Counted from the stretch's first letter, positions 1 to 5,576 are shown. The stretch is DNA of 6,103 nt from JAPLKB01 sp964429485 (GCA_964429485.1 CAYSBW010000094.1:1-6103); one strand, 5' to 3'. The notes: generated by a model not told the origin, from the sequence alone. Numbers and translations are program-made.

Positions 1-83
1 AACGGGCGTGAGGAAAAGTCTTTAAATGCCTTATCTCTCGCAGAGGCGCAGAGTACACAGAGAAAGACGAGTTATATTTGTGT
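1..83. repeat. Long intergenic repeat, copy A (truncated by window start)
   Basis: This is the 3' part of the repeat that recurs at 247-327 and 1447-1519. It begins with aacgggcgtgaggaaaagtc, continues with a block built from short cgcagag-like units, and ends near an A+T-rich stretch closing in tgtc. It lies head-to-tail with copy B, whose matching segment starts 246 bases later. The 5' part, including the hairpins seen in copies B and C, would lie outside the window. It contains no gene. Confidence 0.85.
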
Positions 84-137
84 CCAAAATCGTGAGAAAG
101 CTCAATTTTGTCCACACACTCAGCACCTGCCGGTGCT
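79..137. repeat. Two consecutive hairpins between repeat copies A and B
   Basis: The first hairpin spans 79-118. It is imperfect, with tgtgt (79-83) opposite acaca (114-118), caaaat (85-90) opposite attttg (105-110), and tgag (93-96) opposite ctca (101-104) around an aaag loop. The second is a perfect 6-bp stem, agcacc (122-127) with ggtgct (132-137), around a tgcc loop. They sit directly before the two hairpins of copy B. This makes four successive foldable elements in 120 bases. No poly-T tract follows either, so neither looks like a standard terminator. Confidence 0.55.
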
Positions 138-138
138 A

Positions 139-327
139 AAATTTTACCCGCAGGGTTTGCGGGTTTACCGGGATGAATATTTCTCACATACCGGTAAAAA
201 AATATGTTCCCTCTCAGCGTTCTCTGTGGCTCGAGTGAACGCAGTGAACGGGCGTGAGGAAAAGTCTTTAAATGCCTTGTCTCTCGCAGAGACGCAGAGT
301 TCGCAGAGAAAGATAGAAGATATTGTC
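139..327. repeat. Long structured intergenic repeat, copy B
   Basis: This is a full copy of the family. It starts with hairpin 1 (acccgca 146-152, tgcgggt 158-164). Hairpin 2 follows (12-nt arms 164-175 and 187-198, one mismatch). Then comes a conserved core, 207-272, identical over 66 bases to 1407-1472 in copy C. It ends with the cgcagag-unit block and a gatagaagatattgtc tail. The core carries the CTCAGCG/TTCTCTGTG words of dispersed intergenic repeats common in many environmental bacteria. A small open frame across it (133-333) has no family resemblance and simply reads through the repeat. Confidence 0.85.
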
Positions 328-358
328 GGCTGAAGTAAATAACCATAATTATTATTTC

Positions 359-396
359 ATCTGCAGTTATCTGCCTCTATCTTTGGCTGAATAAAA
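359..396. repeat. Short 'atcYgcagttatcYgcc...ataaaa' repeat, copy 1
   Basis: The sequence reads atctgcagttatctgcctct followed by atctttggctgaataaaa. It aligns with 1579-1615, which reads atccgcagttatccgccttt and then atccctgctacataaaa. Like that copy, it lies a short distance downstream of a long repeat (copy B here, copy C there). The two repeat families therefore travel in the same order on both sides of the toxin-antitoxin cassette. Confidence 0.6.
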
Positions 397-452
397 AAGG
401 TGCAAGGTTTAATCCAGATTGATGATGGACGACCCAAAACTCAACACTGTTT

Positions 453-471
453 TTATCCTTGTTGCATAAAA
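453..471. repeat. Short repeat, copy 2 (3' end only); left flank of TA cassette
   Basis: This 19-base segment, ttatccttgttgcataaaa, recurs with one difference at 1310-1328 (ttatccctgttgcataaaa). The two lie immediately outside the toxin-antitoxin promoter and toxin gene, in direct orientation. They could mark the edges of the inserted cassette, or they may simply be members of the dispersed family. Confidence 0.6.
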
Positions 472-500
472 AATCTTTGTTGCCAATGTAAGGGATTCTC

Positions 501-529
501 TTGATATTGAATATTCCTTACAATATAAT
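501..529 (+). promoter_or_regulatory. Sigma-70 promoter of the toxin-antitoxin operon
   Basis: The -35 element is TTGATA (501-506) and the -10 element is TATAAT (524-529), with the optimal 17-bp spacer. The -10 matches the consensus exactly and the -35 matches five of six bases. Transcription would start around 535-537, about 30 bases before the antitoxin start codon. This is the clearest promoter in the window. It is overlapped by a perfect palindrome, so it is probably repressed by the antitoxin or toxin-antitoxin complex. Confidence 0.85.
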
Positions 530-544
530 AGATATGTAAGGAAT
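513..544. promoter_or_regulatory. Palindromic operator across the -10 box
   Basis: The left arm attccttaca (513-522) and the right arm tgtaaggaat (535-544) are perfect 10-base inverted repeats separated by 12 bases. The TATAAT box lies inside the spacer. Arm centres are 22 bp apart, about two helical turns, which suits binding of a dimeric AbrB/MazE-fold protein on one face of the DNA. Negative autoregulation is the rule for type II antitoxins of this fold. That this palindrome is the binding site is inferred. Confidence 0.75.
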
Positions 545-550
545 TACACA

Positions 551-556
551 AGGAGG
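551..556 (+). promoter_or_regulatory. Strong Shine-Dalgarno of the antitoxin gene
   Basis: AGGAGG lies 8 bases before the ATG at 565 and supports that start. The toxin, by contrast, has no recognisable Shine-Dalgarno of its own. The antitoxin should therefore be made in excess. Confidence 0.85.
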
Positions 557-564
557 TCAACGAC

Positions 565-798
565 ATGCAGTCGGTCATTACTTCGAAATACCAGACAACT
601 ATTCCCAAAGCAATTCGGGAACATCTCGGCCTTGCCGTAAAGGACGCCATCGAATGGAAGGTGGAAGAAGGCAGAATCCTGGTCTATCCCGCAAAAAAGA
701 ACTTCCTGAAGTATAGGAATGCTGTTAAAAGAGGAGAGGGAGACATTGCCGCCGATATCGAAGCGGCCTGGAATCTACGCGTGGATAAATACCGTTGA
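565..798 (+). CDS. vapB: AbrB/MazE-fold (SpoVT-AbrB) antitoxin of a VapBC-type module
   Basis: This 77-residue protein probably binds DNA as a swapped-hairpin dimer through its N-terminus, represses its own operon, and neutralises the PIN toxin encoded next door. Residues about 3-45 fit the SpoVT/AbrB domain. The signature ITSKYQTTIPKAIREHLGL (residues 5-23) is the family's 'S-K-Q-T-IP-IR-LGL' pattern, followed by alternating strands (IEWKVEEGRILVYPA). Residues 46-77 form a charged, helix-prone tail (KKNFLKYRN to DIEAAWNLR), the part that normally wraps the toxin. The length is typical. The start is fixed by the strong AGGAGG 8 bases upstream and the promoter ending at 529. The stop codon overlaps the toxin start. 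Base composition is visibly richer in G+C than the signalling genes downstream, which suggests separate acquisition. The fold assignment is firm. The 'vapB' label follows from the partner being a PIN protein. Confidence 0.9.
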   Translation: MQSVITSKYQTTIPKAIREHLGLAVKDAIEWKVEEGRILVYPAKKNFLKYRNAVKRGEGDIAADIEAAWNLRVDKYR

Positions 799-1226
799 AG
801 CGATACATTATTGACACGAACATTCTTATTTCCTTTGTCACTGACCGGAATCAGGAGCAGCAGCAGAGAATTGCACCCTTATTTGAGGCGGCCGCAAACC
901 TGAAGGCTCTGATCCTCTGCCATCAGTTTGTTTTAACAGAATTCATTTACGTGATGGACAAATTGTACCATCTTCCCAAAGATGAAATTGGCCGTATGAT
1001 CGCCGATTTTATTCAGATGCCCGGTATCGAGATTATTCAGAAATGTGATTTTGACGCTGTGCTATCCTGCTGGCCTTACCCGCTCACTGATTTTGGTGAT
1101 GCTGTCATTGCTTCGGTCAATATGTCCAGGAGGGATGCTGTGATTCTAACCTTTGACCGGAAGTTTGCTGGAGCCCTGAAATCGCTGGGACTCAAGAGTT
1201 ATGAGTTTGAATCACCAGGCCATTAG
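795..1226 (+). CDS. vapC: PIN-domain ribonuclease toxin, VapC type
   Basis: This 143-residue PIN-domain protein is expected to be a Mg2+/Mn2+-dependent endoribonuclease that stops translation when freed from its antitoxin. The acidic residues of the active site are all visible: D7 in YIIDTNIL, E49 in FVLTEFIYV, D99 and D102 in TDFGDAVIAS, and D121 in LTFDRKF. The length matches VapC toxins and nothing is truncated, so it should be active. The start is a TTG at 795 whose last two bases lie in the antitoxin TGA (4-base overlap). No ATG or Shine-Dalgarno is nearby, and starting later would remove the first catalytic strand. Translation is probably coupled by termination and re-initiation, keeping toxin levels below antitoxin. 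No T-tract terminator follows, only a weak cggca/tgccg inverted repeat at 1229-1250. The RNA target (tRNA, rRNA or mRNA) cannot be read from the sequence. Confidence 0.9.
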   Translation: MKRYIIDTNILISFVTDRNQEQQQRIAPLFEAAANLKALILCHQFVLTEFIYVMDKLYHLPKDEIGRMIADFIQMPGIEIIQKCDFDAVLSCWPYPLTDFGDAVIASVNMSRRDAVILTFDRKFAGALKSLGLKSYEFESPGH

Positions 1227-1289
1227 ATCGGCATACAATATAGATTGCCGGTGTATCACAATAACTGTTTCAAGAAGTTATATTCCTTC

Positions 1290-1328
1290 TTATCCGTCTT
1301 TATCCACTCTTATCCCTGTTGCATAAAA
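1290..1328. repeat. Short repeat, copy 3; right flank of TA cassette
   Basis: Three ttatcc words in a row (ttatccgtc, ttatccact, ttatccctg) lead into ttgcataaaa. The last 19 bases match 453-471 with one difference. The copy lies 63 bases after the toxin stop and 19 bases before the first hairpin of long repeat C. Confidence 0.6.
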
Positions 1329-1339
1329 TTGGTTCTGAA

Positions 1340-1521
1340 GTAAATTTACCCGCAAGGGTTTGCGGGTTTGTCATGATTAATCTTTCTCTGAATCATGACA
1401 AAAAAATTCCCTCTCAGCGTTCTCTGTGGCTCGAGTGAACGCAGTGAACGGGCGTGAGGAAAAGTCTTTAAAATCTTTATTTCTCGCAGAGGCGCAGAGA
1501 AAGATAGAAAAATATTGTCCT
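1340..1521. repeat. Long structured intergenic repeat, copy C
   Basis: This copy has the same orientation and build as copy B. Hairpin 1 is a perfect 8-bp stem (acccgcaa 1348-1355, ttgcgggt 1360-1367). Hairpin 2 has perfect 12-nt arms (1367-1378 and 1391-1402). The core at 1407-1472 is identical to 207-272. One unit of the cgcagag block is missing relative to copies A and B, which suggests slippage or recombination within it. The tail gatagaaaaatattgtcc matches copy B. Together with the short repeats on either side it fills most of the 427-base gap between the toxin and the next gene. I see no coding gene in that gap. Confidence 0.85.
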
Positions 1522-1578
1522 CAAAGGTAGAATAAATTTCATAGCAGGAATTTAACAAATCAGCTAAAGAAAATTCAT

Positions 1579-1615
1579 ATCCGCAGTTATCCGCCTTTAT
1601 CCCTGCTACATAAAA
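1579..1615. repeat. Short repeat, copy 4
   Basis: The sequence is atccgcagttatccgccttt followed by atccctgctacataaaa. It is a clear counterpart of 359-396 and shares its 3' end with 453-471 and 1310-1328. It ends 38 bases before the transferase start codon, so the promoter of that gene must lie within or just after the repeat. Confidence 0.6.
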
Positions 1616-1653
1616 ATAATTTTAGCTTTTAAACAATTAAAAATTGATCTAAC

Positions 1654-3372
1654 ATGACTACAATAATAGCCATTTTTTTAATTGCCCTGCTTATCTCTTT
1701 TTTTGGGACACCTCTTGCGGCAAAACTCGGTTTTTTTATAGGTGCCGTAGATCATCCCAATGCAAGAAAGGTCCATAAGAAAATCATTTCGAGATGTGGA
1801 GGCATTTCAATTTTCGTTTCCTTTATCTGTGCTTTACTGCTCAGCAAACAGCTAATAAATACAAATATTATTGATCAAATTATTTGGGACACTAAATTTA
1901 TCGCCTTTATAGGCGGCGGCACCCTGATTTTCATTGTGGGACTTCTTGACGATATCTACCGTTTAAATGCAAAGATAAAGCTCATTTTCCAGATTGTATG
2001 CGCATCCATTGCATTTTACGGTGGATTAAGAATTGTTTCGATACACACAATTACATTCACATATCAGACACTTATAATCAGCTATTTTATTACTGTTTTC
2101 TGGTTCGTTCTTCTCATTAATGCAATAAACCTCATAGATGGACTTGATGGTCTTGCAGGAGGCATAGTTTTTCTTACATCGATTATTCTTGTGTTCCTGC
2201 TGGCCTGGCAAAAAAATTATCTCCATGCCGTCATGTTTGCGGCTCTTGCAGGGGCAGTTTTCGGATTTCTCCGATACAATTTTAATCCAGCCTCAATCTA
2301 TATGGGGGACGGAGGAAGTTATTTTCTTGGTTATTCCATAGCCGGGCTTTCCATTCTGGGATCTGCAAAAATGCAGATGAGCGCTGCAATATTAATTCCA
2401 CTGCTTGCTCTCGGTGTTCCTGTTTTTGATACAATACTTTCTCCAATACGTCGATTTATAATAGGTGAAAAACTTTTTCAACCCGACAAAAGCCATATTC
2501 ATCACAAGATCATAGAAAAAGGTTTTTCCACGAGAAAAGCTGTTTTATTAATTTATGGCATTTCAGCTGCTCTTTGTATTTTTGCACTGGTTGTGATCCA
2601 GTCGCAGCATAGACATTCGGGATATTTTCTGATAGCAGTTGCAATAGCCGCCCTTGTAGTCACCAGAAAACTCGGATATTTTGAGTACTTCGCAGTTGAT
2701 AAAATAGGTGGTTGGCTTAAGGATATTACTGATGTTACGGGAATAAGCCATGCCAGGAGAAGTTTTCTCAGTTTACAGATAGAAATCAGTCATTCGAAAA
2801 CGTTGGAAGAGATGTGGGCAAATGCATGTCGTGCCCTGATTTTGTTGAATTTTGACTGGGCATGCCTGAATCTTGGGAATGACGGTGTAGAAGATGGCCA
2901 ATCTGTTTATTACACAGGGGAAGAAAGAAGGAGGGCTGACTCAAAAATTCAGTTGATTAATACAAATACACATATCTGGTCGAAATCAGAAAATGGAGGA
3001 CCTCCATCAGCATTTTATTGGGCACGCGGCAATTACAGGCGAGAAGAAGACATACATAGGTGCTGTCTCTTCAAGATAGAAATCCCGCTTATGAATGGTA
3101 ATGACAAAAATTATAAAACACTGATTCTTATGAAAGATATAAAGGTGGAGCACTTAAACCGTTTAACCTTAAGGAGGGTGGAGCAACTGAGATCGACAAT
3201 GTTGAAAGTCATTGACTGGATTGAAAGAGAGTCTTCAACAGAGACAAAATTGGTTGATCCGATTCCTGCAAAAGGCATAAAAGAGAAAGAGGCAAAAGCA
3301 CTTAAAATATTGAGCAATAAAAAAGAGATAAAACCATCTCAAAGCAAGAGAGAACAACCAATAATCCCATAA
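1654..3372 (+). CDS. wecA: WecA/TagO-type polyprenyl-phosphate GlcNAc-1-phosphate transferase with GAF-like C-terminal extension
   Basis: This 572-residue polytopic membrane enzyme belongs to the MraY/WecA/TagO family. It would move a HexNAc-1-phosphate from a UDP-sugar onto undecaprenyl phosphate, the first lipid-linked step of O-antigen, exopolysaccharide or similar glycan synthesis. Family motifs appear in order: DHPNARKVH (33-41), RCGG (47-50), the Mg-site Asp pair LLDD (97-100) with K109, NAINLIDGLDGLAGG (156-170), YMGDGGS (216-222), VFD (257-259) and HIHH (281-284). HIHH marks the WecA/TagO branch rather than MraY. About ten hydrophobic segments fill residues 1-337. Residues about 345-525 are extra for the family. 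The helix LEEMWANACRALILLNFDWACLNL-like stretch (384-407), the strand FKIEIPL (473-479), the strand TLILMKD and a final long helix resemble a degenerate GAF domain. A Lys/Glu-rich tail ends the protein. The start is the first ATG after an in-frame TGA at 1645. No Shine-Dalgarno is visible. The substrate sugar is not determined, so the symbol is a family label. Confidence 0.88.
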   Translation: MTTIIAIFLIALLISFFGTPLAAKLGFFIGAVDHPNARKVHKKIISRCGGISIFVSFICALLLSKQLINTNIIDQIIWDTKFIAFIGGGTLIFIVGLLDDIYRLNAKIKLIFQIVCASIAFYGGLRIVSIHTITFTYQTLIISYFITVFWFVLLINAINLIDGLDGLAGGIVFLTSIILVFLLAWQKNYLHAVMFAALAGAVFGFLRYNFNPASIYMGDGGSYFLGYSIAGLSILGSAKMQMSAAILIPLLALGVPVFDTILSPIRRFIIGEKLFQPDKSHIHHKIIEKGFSTRKAVLLIYGISAALCIFALVVIQSQHRHSGYFLIAVAIAALVVTRKLGYFEYFAVDKIGGWLKDITDVTGISHARRSFLSLQIEISHSKTLEEMWANACRALILLNFDWACLNLGNDGVEDGQSVYYTGEERRRADSKIQLINTNTHIWSKSENGGPPSAFYWARGNYRREEDIHRCCLFKIEIPLMNGNDKNYKTLILMKDIKVEHLNRLTLRRVEQLRSTMLKVIDWIERESSTETKLVDPIPAKGIKEKEAKALKILSNKKEIKPSQSKREQPIIP

Positions 3373-3428
3373 CATTTATATTTATCATAGTTGCGCATTC
3401 AGCTTTGATTTGAAAATAACAGAAGAAT

Positions 3429-3959
3429 ATGAGATATGCTATGAAAGCATTGTCATTCCAGTCTTACATGAAAACATCAGGCCATAAAGAACGAATATTA
3501 GTAGTTGATGATGAAGATAAAATACTTGCGGTCATCAGTGAATATTTTATAATTCAGGGATATGAAGTAAGAACAGCCATTGACGCTAAAGAGGCTTTAC
3601 AGGAATTTACTCCAGGAAAATTTCATTGTGTCATATCTGATTTTTCAATGCCTGGAATGGATGGCATTGAATTGCTGAAAGAAATAAAAACAAAAGACCC
3701 GAAAGTTATCTTTTTGATAATAACAGGTTACCCCAGCATTGAAAGAGCTGTGGAAGCCATTAAGTTGGGTGCTTATGATTATATTACCAAGCCAATAGAT
3801 TTGAATGATCTCCAGATCAAGGTAGAAAGAGCCCTCTATACAAAGAAACTTGAGGATTCCTTAAAAACAGTCAACGAACGTTTGAAAAAACTTATCATTT
3901 TAATCCCCATTATCGTAGCCATTCTTATTTTTTTAAGCATTTGCCGGAATATATTCTGA
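3429..3959 (+). CDS. Response regulator receiver protein with C-terminal membrane anchor
   Basis: This 176-residue protein has a CheY-like receiver domain (about residues 20-136) and no DNA-binding or enzymatic output domain. All phosphorylation residues are present: the acidic pair D27-D28 in ILVVDDED, acceptor D71 in VISDFSMPGMDG, T99 in IITGY, aromatic Y118 and K121 in DYITKP. Residues 137-153 form a short charged, coiled-coil-like linker (LEDSLKTVNERLKK). Residues about 154-172 (LIILIPIIVAILIFLSI) form one strong transmembrane helix. Only CRNIF follows, so the protein is probably tail-anchored with the receiver in the cytosol. It lies 56 bases after the transferase and is probably co-transcribed. 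The start is uncertain. ATGs at 3429, 3441 and 3468 all precede the domain, none has a good Shine-Dalgarno, and 3468 would still keep the whole receiver. Phosphorylation could alter linker contacts with a membrane partner (inference). Confidence 0.85.
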   Translation: MRYAMKALSFQSYMKTSGHKERILVVDDEDKILAVISEYFIIQGYEVRTAIDAKEALQEFTPGKFHCVISDFSMPGMDGIELLKEIKTKDPKVIFLIITGYPSIERAVEAIKLGAYDYITKPIDLNDLQIKVERALYTKKLEDSLKTVNERLKKLIILIPIIVAILIFLSICRNIF

Positions 3960-3981
3960 ACCGACCTGATTATTTAATAAT

Positions 3982-4044
3982 ATGAAATCAAATGAATTAC
4001 TCCAAACAAAAACTATTCACGATTCTCTAAAAAAAGAGGGATAA
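3982..4044 (+). other. Possible 20-codon upstream frame abutting the second receiver gene
   Basis: An ATG at 3982 opens a 20-codon frame (MKSNELLQTKTIHDSLKKEG) whose TAA stop (4042-4044) touches the ATG of the next gene, in the same frame. The Shine-Dalgarno of the next gene lies inside its last codons. It has no clear Shine-Dalgarno of its own. It could be a translation-coupling leader, a lost N-terminal extension cut by a stop, or chance. Chance is the most likely reading. Confidence 0.2.
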
Positions 4045-4443
4045 ATGAATGGAAATAGCAAAGATAAAGGACTTAATAAAACATACCGTATACTTGTTGT
4101 AGATGATGAAGATCTTATACGTACAATGTTGAGAGAATTTTTTATTATACTCGGTCACCATGTTGATACGGCAGAATGTGGCATTGATGCAGCACAGAAA
4201 CTTGAGCCCGGTAAATATGATTTTATTATCTGTGACTATGAGATGCCCGGTATGAACGGCCTTCAATTTTTAGAACATGTAAGAGAAATTGATGAAGAAG
4301 TCATATTTTACATGATCAGCGGAAATAAAAATTATACAATGGGGTCAATAAAAAAGGGTGCTAACGATTTTTTATTAAAACCCTTCAACCCTTTAAACAT
4401 TCTTGAGAGAATGGAAAGTAAGTCATTGATTGTCAAGAAATGA
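4045..4443 (+). CDS. Single-domain (CheY/Spo0F-like) response regulator
   Basis: This 132-residue soluble protein is a receiver domain and nothing else (residues about 14-124). Key residues are intact: D20-D21 in ILVVDDED, phospho-acceptor D64 in FIICDYEMPGMNG, S92 in MISGN at the Thr/Ser switch position, F109 at the aromatic switch position, and K112 in LLKPF. It resembles the preceding receiver along the whole domain, with shared blocks such as ILVVDDED, FII-G, PGK and MPGM-G, so the pair probably arose by duplication. The start is supported by an agaggg Shine-Dalgarno at 4035-4040. It lies 85 bases after the first receiver. With no output domain it must work by protein-protein contact, for example in a phosphorelay or by binding the transferase's extra domain (inference). 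No kinase is encoded in the window. Confidence 0.9.
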   Translation: MNGNSKDKGLNKTYRILVVDDEDLIRTMLREFFIILGHHVDTAECGIDAAQKLEPGKYDFIICDYEMPGMNGLQFLEHVREIDEEVIFYMISGNKNYTMGSIKKGANDFLLKPFNPLNILERMESKSLIVKK

Positions 4444-4446
4444 AAG

Positions 4447-4493
4447 AAACCTGAGCTTTTTTATGTATGAATTTTATATTACATAAAAGGTTT
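4447..4493. terminator. Putative bidirectional terminator between convergent genes
   Basis: The perfect inverted repeat ttttatgta (4459-4467) / tacataaaa (4480-4488) has a 12-base loop. It is flanked by a second short pair, aaacc (4447-4451) / ggttt (4489-4493). It fills the 35-base gap between the receiver stop (4443) and the stop of the opposing gene (4479-4481), and overlaps the latter. The stem is A+T-rich and short of G+C, so termination strength is doubtful. Position is the main argument. Confidence 0.4.
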
Positions 4494-5576
4494 GCCCGCA
4501 ATCCTTTTAACCATGGCAAGCCTTTGCAGGGCTCTGCTGAAAATTAAAGCCATACTTGCATAGCACTGCTGATCCGATATTTTCAGGACACTTCTCGGAT
4601 ATTTTGGATCCTTTCTGTTAATTTCATCTGTCAGGTTTACAAGGGCGTCCTTTATATATCGTAAGGCATTGAGATGGGCGCTGTTACTTGATTTTCCATA
4701 ATATGTATCGGCATAATATATTCTTTCCAGCATAAGATATTCCGTGCTCTCATAAGTGTGAGGTTTTGTCTTCAAATAATCTACCAGATCATCCAATGAA
4801 TTCAACGGGTGCTCAGCATCTAACCGATAACCGAATTGAGCCAGAAATGGCAGCAGTTCATCTTCCGTCTCGTACATGATGTGAACAATTTCATGTATTG
4901 TCAGTTCCTCCACGAGACGTTCTCCAATGCCTGAAGCCCTGCTTCCGTAAAGATCGAGTATCCATTCGTAAGGGATAGCGATTACCCAATCAGGTTTTGC
5001 AGATCCCTTAACTGCAAGATTATAAGGTAGTGCAACAGGTGGAACATCTTCAGTAGAAAAGATTTCTTCACCGAGAAGAACACGGTTGTAATCCTCCAAA
5101 GTCCTGCCAAATAGATTCCTTCTTTTTTTTCCTTCCACGTCAAATCCATTAAAAACATCAAGTTTTGCTATATTAAAAAGTTTTATTACTGGTATTTTAT
5201 TATTTGGTTCTGTATAGAAATACATAAGAAACATGCCTTTTGGTATTAGAAACCGATTAATATGATGTAATGGTTTAAAGTCACTTTCCTTAATATCGTA
5301 GTCGTTAAGGGTTTCAAGAGACTTTCTTGCCTTTACAGGATCCTGTTTTACATGGGTGTAAGTTAAATATTCTTCAAGCTGTGAAACCAATTCCTTCCAT
5401 CTTGGGTCAATCTTAGGTCCAAAGAAAAATGAATAGGAAATCGAAGAAGTTGTTACAACCAATATAGAAACAATAGCTACGATCTTGGCAGATTTCTGAA
5501 ACATCCTGACGAAATTTGTTTCAAGTATTGTTGTATATTGATCTAAAATATGTGAGATTTTGTCTTTATAGCGCAT
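4479..5576 (-). CDS. Membrane-anchored HExxH metallopeptidase-like protein, unknown family
   Basis: I do not recognise the family of this 365-residue protein. Residues about 30-52 (KIVAIVSILVVTTSSISYSFFFG) form one N-terminal hydrophobic segment, preceded by a 29-residue stretch with several Lys/Arg. This suggests an N-in signal anchor with the bulk outside the cytosol. The centre carries HEIVH (228-232), the zinc-metallopeptidase HExxH motif, in a helix (GERLVEELTIHEIVHIMYE). The acidic run ETEDE (236-240) follows, then LLPFLAQFGY. E240 or E238 could be the third zinc ligand, as in other membrane-linked HExxH families where EDE follows the motif (for example DUF3810-like proteins). This resemblance is from memory and weak. 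The C-terminus is helical and ends in KRIAGKPFM. The gene converges on the receiver genes and has no partner on its own strand. The ATG at 5576 has no Shine-Dalgarno. M25 (5504) is a later alternative that also keeps the anchor. Peptidase activity is plausible but unproven. Confidence 0.75.
   Translation of the reverse strand: MRYKDKISHILDQYTTILETNFVRMFQKSAKIVAIVSILVVTTSSISYSFFFGPKIDPRWKELVSQLEEYLTYTHVKQDPVKARKSLETLNDYDIKESDFKPLHHINRFLIPKGMFLMYFYTEPNNKIPVIKLFNIAKLDVFNGFDVEGKKRRNLFGRTLEDYNRVLLGEEIFSTEDVPPVALPYNLAVKGSAKPDWVIAIPYEWILDLYGSRASGIGERLVEELTIHEIVHIMYETEDELLPFLAQFGYRLDAEHPLNSLDDLVDYLKTKPHTYESTEYLMLERIYYADTYYGKSSNSAHLNALRYIKDALVNLTDEINRKDPKYPRSVLKISDQQCYASMALIFSRALQRLAMVKRIAGKPFM

Noticed and set aside
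133..333. 66-codon open frame over long repeat B
   Set aside because: It reads straight through hairpins and the repeat core, starts with a TTG/CTG-like position without Shine-Dalgarno, and its translation has no domain character.
1227..1260. Intrinsic terminator after the toxin gene
   Set aside because: There is a short cggca/tgccg inverted repeat, but the loop is 12 bases, the stem only 5 bp and no T-tract follows.
1346..1558. 70-codon minus-strand frame over repeat C
   Set aside because: It is the antisense of the repeat, with no Shine-Dalgarno and no recognisable protein pattern.
1..1620. CRISPR array or integron attC sites as an explanation for the repeats
   Set aside because: The repeats are few, unevenly spaced and long, without uniform spacers, and no matched RYYYAAC/GTTRRRY core pairs flank the cassette.
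3373..3428. Separate promoter for the membrane-anchored receiver
   Set aside because: TTGCGC at 3391 has no acceptable -10 at proper spacing, so co-transcription with the transferase is simpler.
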